DNA from: UBA7374 sp965660635
GTDB taxonomy: Bacteria > Verrucomicrobiota > Verrucomicrobiia > Opitutales > Coraliomargaritaceae
Direction of reading: 5' to 3'
DNA length: 22,333 bases
Assembly (NCBI GenBank): GCA_965660635.1
Contig: CBFIAS010000032.1
Coordinates: 1-22,333, forward strand
Under the pieces are notes generated by a model. That model had not been told where the DNA came from and did no database searches. It was given only the letters and a program-made list of their open reading frames with translations. This document shows, piece by piece, positions 12,434 through 19,388 of this stretch. The translations under genes and the position numbers were made by a program. Within the stretch, counting starts at the first letter, position 1. Every line of letters starts with the position of its first letter.

Positions 12434-13873
12434 TCAAGCGCCGATTACCAGGCCGTCCCGCAGCGCGGGCTTCGGATCTAGTTCCATCCAGTTGGACACA
12501 AGGTCCGCCTGGTCCGCAGCAAAGCGGTGACTGATTTCGAAGACCGGCTCCGGCAGTCCGGTCGCATCCATCGGTACTTCAACTCCCGCCGCCTGCAGCC
12601 ACCGGCCGAACATTCTCCGCTGGTCTTCCGCGCTGGTCTTGGGAGAATCCACCCCCTCGGCATTCTTCACCGGGCTGAAGTCCTCGCCCCGGGCCGCCTC
12701 GATGATCACGGGATTCTTCGCCATGGGCAGGGCGTCGAAAACGAACATCTCGAATTTCACCCCATTTGGTTCTTCTGGCCGGATGACTTGGCCGGACCCA
12801 TCGACGTAAGGAATCTTTTTATTGGCCCGGTGGAAAGGCAGGCATGCACCTGCCTGCCCGCCCCCTGCCCGGGCAATGAATTCCCGGTCAAACATGTGGA
12901 TGGCGACGCTGCCTGCCTTGAAGCGGAGGTCGCCGCCAGGGACAGTCTCCTCCTGCATTTCAGCCGGCATGTCACTGTATTCGATGACAAGGTTGCGGCC
13001 GCCCTGCGTGCAGAAGTGCCCGACCTTTTCCAAAGCGTACGCCTTCGGCACCATCTTGGAGGACAACTCGGAGTCGCCCTGCAGGTGGAAGCCGACGAAT
13101 GCCGGATCGATGCACTGGACTAGCGGGTTGTCCACTTGGAAGTAGCTCAGGCAGTCAACGCCGCAGGAGCGCATGGCATCGATCGCGCCGCCCCGCACAA
13201 GGGCGCGCAAGGAGCCGCCATGCCCGTCCGGCGTCATGGCGATCCGGCCTTTTTCTGAGAGGAGGATTTTTCCATTGAGATCCACCGCGGGAACCAGCCC
13301 CTGCACAATAAAGTGCACGCTCTCTGGCGGCAGTCCGAAGTAGCTGTTCGACTCGAAAGCCTGGATCGTTGCCTCGTTGTTGATCTCACTGGTCAGGATG
13401 AACCAATGAATTGTAGTGGAGTAGCGCTCGCTGCTGCGGGCGATCTTTTCTGCAAATACCTGGAAGAGCGTCTTGCCGCTGACCGGAGTCACCGGGTACG
13501 TTCCCTTCGGGCCGTCGTAGCCGAGGCGGGTGCCCTGTCCGCCTGCCACACAGAAGGCGGCCACGCGCCCCGCCCGGATGGCCTCGGCTCCAGCCTCCCT
13601 GGCAGATGCCCAGAGGGCCTCTTCCCCGCCGTTGGCTGGCAACGCTATGTAAGGCGCTGGCTCCAGCCCCTCCAAGTCGATGCCGCCCTCATGCGAGCCC
13701 AGCACATGCTCCGTCACCAGTGCAGCGACTTCATCCAGGTCAATCGTCGCGGCCTGCGCCAGCAACCGCCCGCGGGCCGTCTCGTCCAACTCATCCCAAA
13801 AGCGGAAGACCTGCCCCTGGCCAGCCTCCGTGAATGCCTTGCGAATTGACTTTTCGTTTTGCGTATCGCTCAT
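12434..13873 (-). CDS. UDPGP-type UDP-sugar pyrophosphorylase (UDP-N-acetylglucosamine pyrophosphorylase-like)
   Basis: The product is 479 residues from ATG 13873; a TTG six codons earlier is open. The family transfers UMP from UTP to a sugar 1-phosphate. VAGGQGTRLGYDGPKGTYPV (about 109-128) is the nucleotide-binding signature of the eukaryotic UAP/AGX group, not of bacterial GlmU. YFQVDNPLVQCIDPAFVGFH and NGVKFEMFVFDALP are the uridine- and sugar-site motifs, and the later GEDFSPVKNAEGVDSP contains the conserved Lys. The closest known pattern is UDP-GlcNAc pyrophosphorylase, but UDP-glucose cannot be excluded. It lies downstream of the FtsB-like gene on the same strand, with 94 bases between, and converges on an RHH gene. 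Confidence 0.9.
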   Translation of the reverse strand: MSDTQNEKSIRKAFTEAGQGQVFRFWDELDETARGRLLAQAATIDLDEVAALVTEHVLGSHEGGIDLEGLEPAPYIALPANGGEEALWASAREAGAEAIRAGRVAAFCVAGGQGTRLGYDGPKGTYPVTPVSGKTLFQVFAEKIARSSERYSTTIHWFILTSEINNEATIQAFESNSYFGLPPESVHFIVQGLVPAVDLNGKILLSEKGRIAMTPDGHGGSLRALVRGGAIDAMRSCGVDCLSYFQVDNPLVQCIDPAFVGFHLQGDSELSSKMVPKAYALEKVGHFCTQGGRNLVIEYSDMPAEMQEETVPGGDLRFKAGSVAIHMFDREFIARAGGGQAGACLPFHRANKKIPYVDGSGQVIRPEEPNGVKFEMFVFDALPMAKNPVIIEAARGEDFSPVKNAEGVDSPKTSAEDQRRMFGRWLQAAGVEVPMDATGLPEPVFEISHRFAADQADLVSNWMELDPKPALRDGLVIGA

Positions 13874-13967
13874 CTCCAAACGATCTAGCAAAGGCAGGAC
13901 TCAATGCAAACCCGGAAGAGCCGCCAGCGTTAAATCAAGGTTACACAGTCCCGGACGAACCGCTCCC

Positions 13968-14273
13968 TCAGGGCTCATCATCGAAACGGAAAAGAACCTC
14001 GTCCGGCCGCGAGTAACCCAGCCGCTCGCGGGCCACGCGCTCGAGAAACTCCGAATCCTCCAGCATCCGGGCAAAATAAGCCTCCTTGCGCCGGAATTCC
14101 TCCCGGGCCTGCGCCAGCCGGGTCTCCAAACCGGCCTTGCGCTCGATGAAGTGCCGGTACTCGCTGCGCGTCTGCAACAACATGCTGCCAAGAAAAACAC
14201 CCAGAATGAACAGGGCAGCGATCGCCATCCAGAGGATGGCACGCTCTTTGCGGTTTGGTTGCTTCCGGCGCAT
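13968..14273 (-). CDS. FtsB/DivIC-like septum formation initiator protein
   Basis: The product is 101 residues from ATG 14273 (MRRKQPNRKE); longer starts exist but add an unlikely N-terminus. It has a short basic cytoplasmic start, one membrane helix (about 13-34, ILWMAIAALFILGVFLGSML), then a coiled coil (about 40-75, YRHFIERKAGLETRLAQARE and onward). It ends FLERVARERLGYSRPDEVLFRF, the conserved 'ERxARExLGY...PDE' motif of septum formation initiators. Such proteins bind FtsL and FtsQ/DivIB in the divisome. It probably shares a transcript with the pyrophosphorylase, linking division to envelope precursor supply (inference). A terminator lies about 90 bases upstream. Confidence 0.88.
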   Translation of the reverse strand: MRRKQPNRKERAILWMAIAALFILGVFLGSMLLQTRSEYRHFIERKAGLETRLAQAREEFRRKEAYFARMLEDSEFLERVARERLGYSRPDEVLFRFDDEP

Positions 14274-14365
14274 GGGAGTTCTCGGCAATACAGCCTCCAG
14301 AACGACATTGGGCGGCCCGGACGGCAAGCCAATAGCGCAAACCTCCCCAGGCAAGAATCCGCGCG

Positions 14366-14401
14366 GAAAACAAAAACCCGCCCCGCAAAAAGCGGAGCGG
14401 G
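14366..14401 (-). terminator. Intrinsic terminator, minus strand
   Basis: On the minus strand CCCGCTCCGC, TTTTT, GCGGGGCGGG form a stem with one G-T-type mismatch, followed by TTTTTGTTTT. It could end the panC-nadB-nth transcript, 150 bases after the nth stop, or a short RNA starting near 14453. Confidence 0.75.
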
Positions 14402-14453
14402 CCTCATTGCTAACCTAATATACCCTAACTAACTTAACATGAATAATCACTTC
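14366..14453 (-). ncRNA. Candidate short RNA or attenuated leader
   Basis: A minus-strand promoter-like pair, TTGTCC (14484-14489) and TAATAC (14460-14465), has an 18-base spacer. It would start RNA at about 14453, and the terminator at 14366-14401 would stop it after about 90 nucleotides. The RNA would hold GTTAGTTAGGG and AGGTTAG repeats and no long frame. It may be a small RNA, or a leader controlling ftsB and the pyrophosphorylase by read-through. No Rfam-type family was recognised. Confidence 0.3.
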
Positions 14454-14550
14454 CCTGACGTATTACTGAGTCAGCCTGCAGCTGGACAAGTTCCAAGAAA
14501 ATGGGCTTTTTATCCCAAAATAAAACGGGAAATTCATCCGCAAGAGCCGC

Positions 14551-15204
14551 TCACGGCTTCTTCAGGACGACGGGCCGCTTCCGGCTCGGGTAGAGGGTGC
14601 GGCACATCGGGCAGACGGTACCGTCGCAACGGCGGGCCGTACAATGCTCCCTGCCGTAAAAGATGATCTGCAGGTGCAAGTCATTCCAGCTTGATTCGGG
14701 GAAGAGCCGCTTGAGATCCCGCTCGGTCTGCACCACGCTCTTGCCCGAACTCAGCCCCCATCGCTGGGCCAGCCGGTGAATATGGGTATCGACGGGAAAC
14801 GTCGGGTGGCCGAAGGCCTGGGAGAGGACGACCGAAGCAGTCTTATGCCCTACACCGGGCAAGGCCTCCAGCGCATCGATGTCCTGGGGAACGCTTCCCC
14901 CGTGCTGATCCACCAGGATACGGGAAAGCCCGGCGATGCCCTTGGACTTCATCGGAGCCAGCCCGCAGGGCCGGATGACCTCATGTATTGCCTCGACCGA
15001 CAGCTGGCACATGGCCTCCGGAGAGTCGGCCAAGGCAAAGAGCCGTGGGGTAATGCGGTTGACCCGTTCATCGGTGCACTGGGCCGAGAGGAGCACAGCG
15101 ACCAGCAGGGTGTAGGGATCCTTGTGATCCAGCGGTACCGGTGGATCGGGATACAGCTCCGCGAGATGCTGGCGGATGTAGGCGACTCGTTCGGCTTTGT
15201 TCAT
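14551..15204 (-). CDS. nth: Endonuclease III (DNA glycosylase/AP lyase)
   Basis: The product is 217 residues from ATG 15204 (MNKAERVAYIRQHL). It removes oxidised pyrimidines and cuts the abasic strand. LLVAVLLSAQCTDERVN (about 33-49) is the family N-terminal motif. The helix-hairpin-helix LEALPGVGHKTASVVLSQAF carries the catalytic Lys, and VDTHIHRLAQRWGL the catalytic Asp. The C-terminal cysteines read HCTARRCDGTVCPMC, which is C-x4-C-x4-C-x2-C. The classic C-x6-C-x2-C-x5-C pattern is not met, because the position of the last Cys is Ser. The iron-sulphur loop is therefore atypical or changed. It is the third gene of panC-nadB-nth, 28 bases after nadB. The longer open frame upstream is antisense-type noise inside nadB. 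Confidence 0.93.
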   Translation of the reverse strand: MNKAERVAYIRQHLAELYPDPPVPLDHKDPYTLLVAVLLSAQCTDERVNRITPRLFALADSPEAMCQLSVEAIHEVIRPCGLAPMKSKGIAGLSRILVDQHGGSVPQDIDALEALPGVGHKTASVVLSQAFGHPTFPVDTHIHRLAQRWGLSSGKSVVQTERDLKRLFPESSWNDLHLQIIFYGREHCTARRCDGTVCPMCRTLYPSRKRPVVLKKP

Positions 15205-15232
15205 ATAAGGCGGAGCAGAACAGTTGAAATGC

Positions 15233-16843
15233 CTACCGGTCACCAATCCGCACCACGGTGTCTTCCGCTGTCTCGTTCTTGCCTGGATGATCCAGTGTGC
15301 AGTGCAAGCCGCGGCTTTCCCCGCGCTGAAGGGCGCATTCAACAACCAGCCCTGCGACCTGGATGAGATTGCGCAGTTCCAGCAGTCCGGTATCGACCTT
15401 GAAATTCCAGTAGTATTCGTCGATCTCGCGCTGCAGGTTTTGTATGCGGGTGCGGGCGCGTTCAAGACGCTTGTCCGTGCGCACGATGCCAACGTAGTCC
15501 CAGAGGGTCCGCCGCAGCTCCTCCCGGTTGTGGGTGAGCACGACGCGCTCGTCGGAGTCGCGCAGATCCCCGTCAACCCAGGCAGGCAAATGCACCTCCC
15601 TGTATCCATCCGCATCAAGGAAATCGCTAACCGACCCGGCCGCGCGCTTTGCCATGACAACGGCTTCGAGGAGCGAGTTGCTGGCCAGCCGGTTGGCCCC
15701 GTGCAGCCCGGTGCAGGCCACCTCGCCGCAGGCATAGAGCCCGGCCAGCGAGGTCGAGCCGTCGAGACCGGTTCGCACGCCCCCGCACAAGTAATGGGCG
15801 GCCGGCACAACAGGGATCATTTTCTTGTCCAGGTCGATGCCCCGGCTGGCGCAATAGCCGGAGATGTTGGGAAAGCGCTCCCCCATCCCCCCGGCAGTCA
15901 GATGGCGGACATCAAGCCAGACATGGCGCGTGCCGGAGCGCTTCATCTCGCGGTCGATCGCGCGGGCCACAATATCGCGCGGAGCCAGGTCCTTGCGCTC
16001 GTCGTAGCGATGCATGAATGCCTCCCCCTTGAAATTGCGCAAAACCGCGCCCTCCCCGCGCACTGCCTCACTGATCAGGAAACGGTCGCCCTCCGGCGAG
16101 AAGAAGGCCGTCGGATGAAACTGGATGAACTCCATGTTCGCCACCTCAACGCCCGCGCGGTAGGCCATGGCGATGCCATCGCCCGTGGCGATGGCGGGAT
16201 TCGTTGTGTACTGGTACACCTGCCCGATTCCCCCGGTAGCCAGCAACACCGCATGCGCGGAATAGGTCTCCACTGCCTCCGTCTGGTTATTCAACACGTA
16301 GAGGCCGACCACCCGGTCGGGCTCCGCAGGCAGGTCGAGTCCGCGCTTCCGCAGCTTCGCCGCCGTGATCAATTCAATCGCGAAATGATGCTCCAGCGTG
16401 TCAATGTTCGGGCTTTCCGCCACCGCGTGCAAGAGGGCCTCCTCAATGGCTTTTCCAGTGACGTCCTTGACGTGCAGGATACGCCGCTTGGAATGCCCCC
16501 CCTCCTTGCCCAGGGAGACGCGCCCGTCATCCAACTGCGTGAACTCCACCCCGCGCCGGATCAATTCATCGATGCACTCCGGCCCGTCCCGCAGGATCTC
16601 GCGCACCGCATCCACGCGGCATAGCCCGTCGCCAGCCTCCAGCGTGTCGGCCACGTGCATCTCCACATCGTCCGTCTTAGAAGTCACCGCGGCAATGCCG
16701 CCCTGCGCGTAGTTTGTATTCGACTCCGCCGAATTCTTCTTGGTGATGATGGCCACGCGGCGGCCCGTCGCAGCCACCTTGATAGCGAAGCTCAAGCCGG
16801 CAATGCCGCTGCCCACGATAATGACGTCGTACCGGGAAATCAT
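15233..16843 (-). CDS. nadB: L-aspartate oxidase
   Basis: The product is 536 residues from ATG 16843 (MISRYDVIIVGSGIAGL), with the FAD Rossmann motif at 11-17. It oxidises L-aspartate to iminoaspartate for quinolinate and NAD synthesis. SNTNYAQGGIAAV (about 41-53) binds flavin. EGGHSKRRILHVKDVTG (about 114-130) and the later HPTAF and RGEGAVLRN are substrate and flavin motifs shared with succinate dehydrogenase flavoproteins. CGGVRTGLDGSTSLAGLY followed by GEVACTGLHGANRLASNSLLE is diagnostic. The C-terminal helical domain (LWDYVGIVRTDKRLERA) is present, so it is full length. It starts 13 bases after panC; both use aspartate or an aspartate-derived compound. nadA and nadC are not in the window. 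Confidence 0.96.
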   Translation of the reverse strand: MISRYDVIIVGSGIAGLSFAIKVAATGRRVAIITKKNSAESNTNYAQGGIAAVTSKTDDVEMHVADTLEAGDGLCRVDAVREILRDGPECIDELIRRGVEFTQLDDGRVSLGKEGGHSKRRILHVKDVTGKAIEEALLHAVAESPNIDTLEHHFAIELITAAKLRKRGLDLPAEPDRVVGLYVLNNQTEAVETYSAHAVLLATGGIGQVYQYTTNPAIATGDGIAMAYRAGVEVANMEFIQFHPTAFFSPEGDRFLISEAVRGEGAVLRNFKGEAFMHRYDERKDLAPRDIVARAIDREMKRSGTRHVWLDVRHLTAGGMGERFPNISGYCASRGIDLDKKMIPVVPAAHYLCGGVRTGLDGSTSLAGLYACGEVACTGLHGANRLASNSLLEAVVMAKRAAGSVSDFLDADGYREVHLPAWVDGDLRDSDERVVLTHNREELRRTLWDYVGIVRTDKRLERARTRIQNLQREIDEYYWNFKVDTGLLELRNLIQVAGLVVECALQRGESRGLHCTLDHPGKNETAEDTVVRIGDR

Positions 16844-16856
16844 TCCGCTAGCCCCA

Positions 16857-17699
16857 CTACAGGGCGATGTTGTCAATCAGGCGGGTCTGGTCCACCCAGG
16901 CCGCCAGCACAATGCTATGCCTGCCAGGCTCGATCTCCCGGGCAGGCTCCATCGTCTCATTGTCCACCACCTGCACGTAGAGCACACGGATGCGGCGGCA
17001 TTGCGAGAGGTGGTGGATCACTTCCGCCACCACCCGGTCGACATTGCGCACACCTTGCTCAACCAGCTTCTTGCCCTCCCCCAGGGCCTTCGGAATGGTC
17101 AACGCATCCGACCGCTGGGTCGGCGTGAGGTAGCGGTTGCGCGAACTCGTGGCCAGCCCGTCCGCATCCCGCAAAGTCGGCCCCACGAGAACCTCGATTG
17201 GCAGGTTCAGGTCGCTTGCCATCTTCCGCACCACCGCGCACTGCTGCGCGTCCTTCTGGCCGAAAACCGCGAAATCCGGACGGGTGATATTGAACAGCTT
17301 GAGACATACCGTGGCGACCCCACGGAAATGATTCGGGCGGGAGACTCCGCAGAGGCCCGCACTTACCTGCTCCTCCTCCACATAGGTGGAATAACCCTCC
17401 GGATAGATTTCAGCACTCTCTGGATTAAAGACGATGTCCACGCCCTTCTCCCGGCACAGTTCCAGATCCTCCGCCAACACCCTCGGATAGCGGTCAAAAT
17501 CCTCATTCGCCCCGAACTGGGCGGGGTTGACAAAAATGGAGACTATGACCTTGTCAGCCTTCTCTCTCGCGATATCAATCAATGAAAGGTGACCCTCGTG
17601 CAGGCAGCCCATCGTCGGCACAAGCCCGATCAGGCACCCGTTCGAGCGCAAGCTGATAGCATGCGACTGCATTTCGTTGATCGATGAAATCTTCTGCAT
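16857..17699 (-). CDS. panC: Pantothenate synthetase (pantoate-beta-alanine ligase)
   Basis: The product is 280 residues, normal length. It joins pantoate and beta-alanine with ATP to make pantothenate, the coenzyme A precursor. PTMGCLHEGHLSLI (28-41) is the ATP-binding HIGH-type motif, with Cys in place of the usual Ala. FVNPAQFG (about 56-63) contacts pantoate. PNHFRGVATV (about 122-131), FGQKDAQQ (146-153) and the KMSKS-like RDADGLATSSRN (177-188) complete the active site. It heads the panC-nadB-nth operon and lies divergent from dapL across 73 bases. Neither panB nor panD is nearby. No strong ribosome binding site is seen. Confidence 0.97.
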   Translation of the reverse strand: MQKISSINEMQSHAISLRSNGCLIGLVPTMGCLHEGHLSLIDIAREKADKVIVSIFVNPAQFGANEDFDRYPRVLAEDLELCREKGVDIVFNPESAEIYPEGYSTYVEEEQVSAGLCGVSRPNHFRGVATVCLKLFNITRPDFAVFGQKDAQQCAVVRKMASDLNLPIEVLVGPTLRDADGLATSSRNRYLTPTQRSDALTIPKALGEGKKLVEQGVRNVDRVVAEVIHHLSQCRRIRVLYVQVVDNETMEPAREIEPGRHSIVLAAWVDQTRLIDNIAL

Positions 17700-17772
17700 A
17701 AGCTAAAAACTGAACCCAACCTAGCCAACAGATCCTTTTCCACAACCCAAATAACAGTCCAGAAAATCATCC

Positions 17773-19017
17773 ATGAGCGATCCCTACATCCAGGAACTTT
17801 TCGCTGAGCGCATCGGCGGCAACCAGTACGGCAAGTCCAGCGCCATCTACAAATTCGAGAAAATCAAGCGCGCCAAGAAAGCTGCGCAAGAAGCCCAGCC
17901 GGAGGTCGACCTGATCGACATGGGCGTCGGCGAACCCGACGAGATGGCCTACCCGGAAGTCATCCGCACCCTCCAGGAAGAAGCCGCCAAGCCGGAAAAC
18001 CGGGGCTATGCCGACAACGGCGGCGACGCGTTCAAGCAGGCCGCCGCCCGCTACATGGACGAGGTGTTTGGCGTCAGCGACATCGACTGGCAGTCCGAGG
18101 TGATCCACTCCATCGGCTCGAAGACCGCGCTGACCATGATCCCCGCCTGCTTTATCAACCCCGGAGACTATGTCCTCATGACCGTCCCCGGCTACCCCGT
18201 CCTCGGCAGCCACGCAAAGTTTTACGGCGGGCACGTCCACAACCTCCCGCTCGAAGCCGCCAACCACTTCCTTCCAGACCTCGACTCCGTGCCCGCCGGC
18301 ATCCTCGACAAGGCAAAGATCCTCGTCATAAACTACCCGAACAATCCGACCGGCGCCTCCGCCACCCTTGAGTTCCTCGAAAAAGCCGTAGCCTTCGCCA
18401 AGGCCAACAACCTCATCATCATCCAGGACGCCGCCTACGCCTCCCTGGTCTTCGAGGGCCGGCCCGCCTCCATCTTCCAGGTGCCCGGCGCCAAGGACGT
18501 CGCTGTCGAACTGCACTCCCTCTCCAAAAGCTACAACATGACCGGATGGCGCATCGGCTTCGTCGTGGGCAACCCGCTCATCGTAAAAGCCTACGGCGAC
18601 ATGAAGGACAACTCCGACTCCGGCCAGTTCCTCGCCATCCAGAAGGCCGGCGCCGCCGCCCTGGCCAACCCCGGCATCACACGGGAGATCGCCAGCAAGT
18701 ATTCCCGCCGCATGGATCTGCTTGTCGATGCACTCAACCGCAACGGCTTCTCCGCGAAAAAACCGCAAGGCAGCTTCTTCCTCTACGTCGCCGCCCCCGA
18801 ATCCGCCACCATCGACGGCAACACCACCACGTTTGAATCCGGCGAGGCCTTCAGCCAGTGGCTCATCACCAACGAGTTGATCAGCACCGTGCCCTGGGAT
18901 GACTGCGGGCGCTTCGTCCGCTTCTCCGTGACCTTCGCGGCGCAAGGCGAGGAAGCCGAGAAAACCATCGCCGCGGAGATCGCCCGCAGGCTCGGCAAGT
19001 ACCAGTTCAGCTTCTAG
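17773..19017 (+). CDS. dapL: LL-diaminopimelate aminotransferase
   Basis: The product is 414 residues. It converts tetrahydrodipicolinate to LL-diaminopimelate in one step with glutamate, for lysine and peptidoglycan. It is a fold-type I PLP enzyme: NYPNNPTG (187-194), QDAAYASLVF with Asp219 and Tyr222, the PLP lysine Lys252 in LSKSYNMTGWRIGF, and the C-terminal Arg in FVRFSVTF. The start FAERIGGNQYGKSSAIYKFEKIK and GVGEPDEMAYPEVI are typical of the DapL group rather than ordinary aspartate aminotransferases. The DapL route is known from plants, Chlamydiae and Verrucomicrobia, and supports the taxonomic guess. It is monocistronic as far as can be seen, with repeat DNA directly after it. No Shine-Dalgarno site lies before the ATG. 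Confidence 0.94.
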   Translation: MSDPYIQELFAERIGGNQYGKSSAIYKFEKIKRAKKAAQEAQPEVDLIDMGVGEPDEMAYPEVIRTLQEEAAKPENRGYADNGGDAFKQAAARYMDEVFGVSDIDWQSEVIHSIGSKTALTMIPACFINPGDYVLMTVPGYPVLGSHAKFYGGHVHNLPLEAANHFLPDLDSVPAGILDKAKILVINYPNNPTGASATLEFLEKAVAFAKANNLIIIQDAAYASLVFEGRPASIFQVPGAKDVAVELHSLSKSYNMTGWRIGFVVGNPLIVKAYGDMKDNSDSGQFLAIQKAGAAALANPGITREIASKYSRRMDLLVDALNRNGFSAKKPQGSFFLYVAAPESATIDGNTTTFESGEAFSQWLITNELISTVPWDDCGRFVRFSVTFAAQGEEAEKTIAAEIARRLGKYQFSF

Positions 19018-19036
19018 TACCCCTTCGATTTAATTC

Positions 19037-19077
19037 CGGGATACTTGCACGACGTATTATCTCACACGGACGCGGAG
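19037..19077 (+). repeat. Repeat family B, copy after dapL
   Basis: GGGATACTTGCACGACGT is followed by ATTATCTCACACGGACGCGGAG. It matches the copy at 11624-11653 closely and the copy at 22176-22210 more loosely. Confidence 0.65.
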
Positions 19078-19130
19078 CTTGCCTACTGCACCGTGCTGCC
19101 CTTTTTTGATTAGCTAGAAGTCGAATTCCA

Positions 19131-19232
19131 AATCGCAATCGCAATCGTTATCGTTATCGGCATCGGCATCGGCATCGGCATCGGCATCGAACTCGATTTG
19201 GATTTCGATTTGGATTTCGATTTGGATTTTTT
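19131..19232 (+). repeat. Hexanucleotide tandem array with stepwise drift
   Basis: About seventeen six-base units stay in register: AATCGC twice, AATCGT, TATCGT, TATCGG, CATCGG four times, CATCGA, ACTCGA, then TTTGGA and TTTCGA alternating, ending in a T run. The core ATCG changes gradually along the array. It lies outside any credible gene. Confidence 0.85.
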
Positions 19233-19240
19233 CTTAACAA

Positions 19241-19296
19241 TTCGTGATGATTCGTGCCGATTCGTGGGCTAAGCTTCTATGATCTGCGCTCATCCC
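19241..19296 (+). repeat. Repeat C relative with 10-base TTCGTG periodicity
   Basis: TTCGTG recurs at 19241, 19251 and 19261, exactly ten bases apart. It is followed by TTCTATGATCTGCGCTCATC, as in the mosaics at 11788 and 22294. Confidence 0.6.
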
Positions 19297-19298
19297 CG

Positions 19299-19318
19299 TT
19301 CTCACACGGACGCGGAGC
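19299..19318 (+). repeat. Repeat family B, partial copy
   Basis: TTCTCACACGGACGCGGAG repeats the second half of the copy at 19037-19077. Confidence 0.55.
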
Positions 19319-19388
19319 AACGGAGGTTGGGACAGCTGCAAAGTTCCCCATTTTCGTGTTCCTTCGCGCAGCTTGGTAATCAGCCCGC

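Larger units (their letters stand above)
19018..19388. other. Noncoding repeat-rich gap after dapL
   Basis: No gene is seen in these 371 bases. They hold repeat B (19037-19077), a hexanucleotide array (19131-19232), a short relative of mosaic C (19241-19296) and a second repeat B fragment (19299-19318). Confidence 0.7.

Noticed and set aside
15205..15810. An N-terminal extension that would make nth 419 codons long
   Set aside because: The extension overlaps nadB in another frame and is Arg/Ser/Pro-rich noise. ATG 15204 gives the normal endonuclease III length.
15224..16624. A 466-codon plus-strand open frame
   Set aside because: It is antisense to nadB, which is complete and clearly identified; the translation shows no domain.
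17767..18945. A 392-codon minus-strand open frame rich in Gly, Val and Asp
   Set aside because: It is antisense to dapL, with the Gly/Val-rich look typical of the complement of GC-rich coding DNA.
19131..19232. A CRISPR array
   Set aside because: The units are six bases with no spacers, and no cas gene is present; it is a simple tandem repeat.
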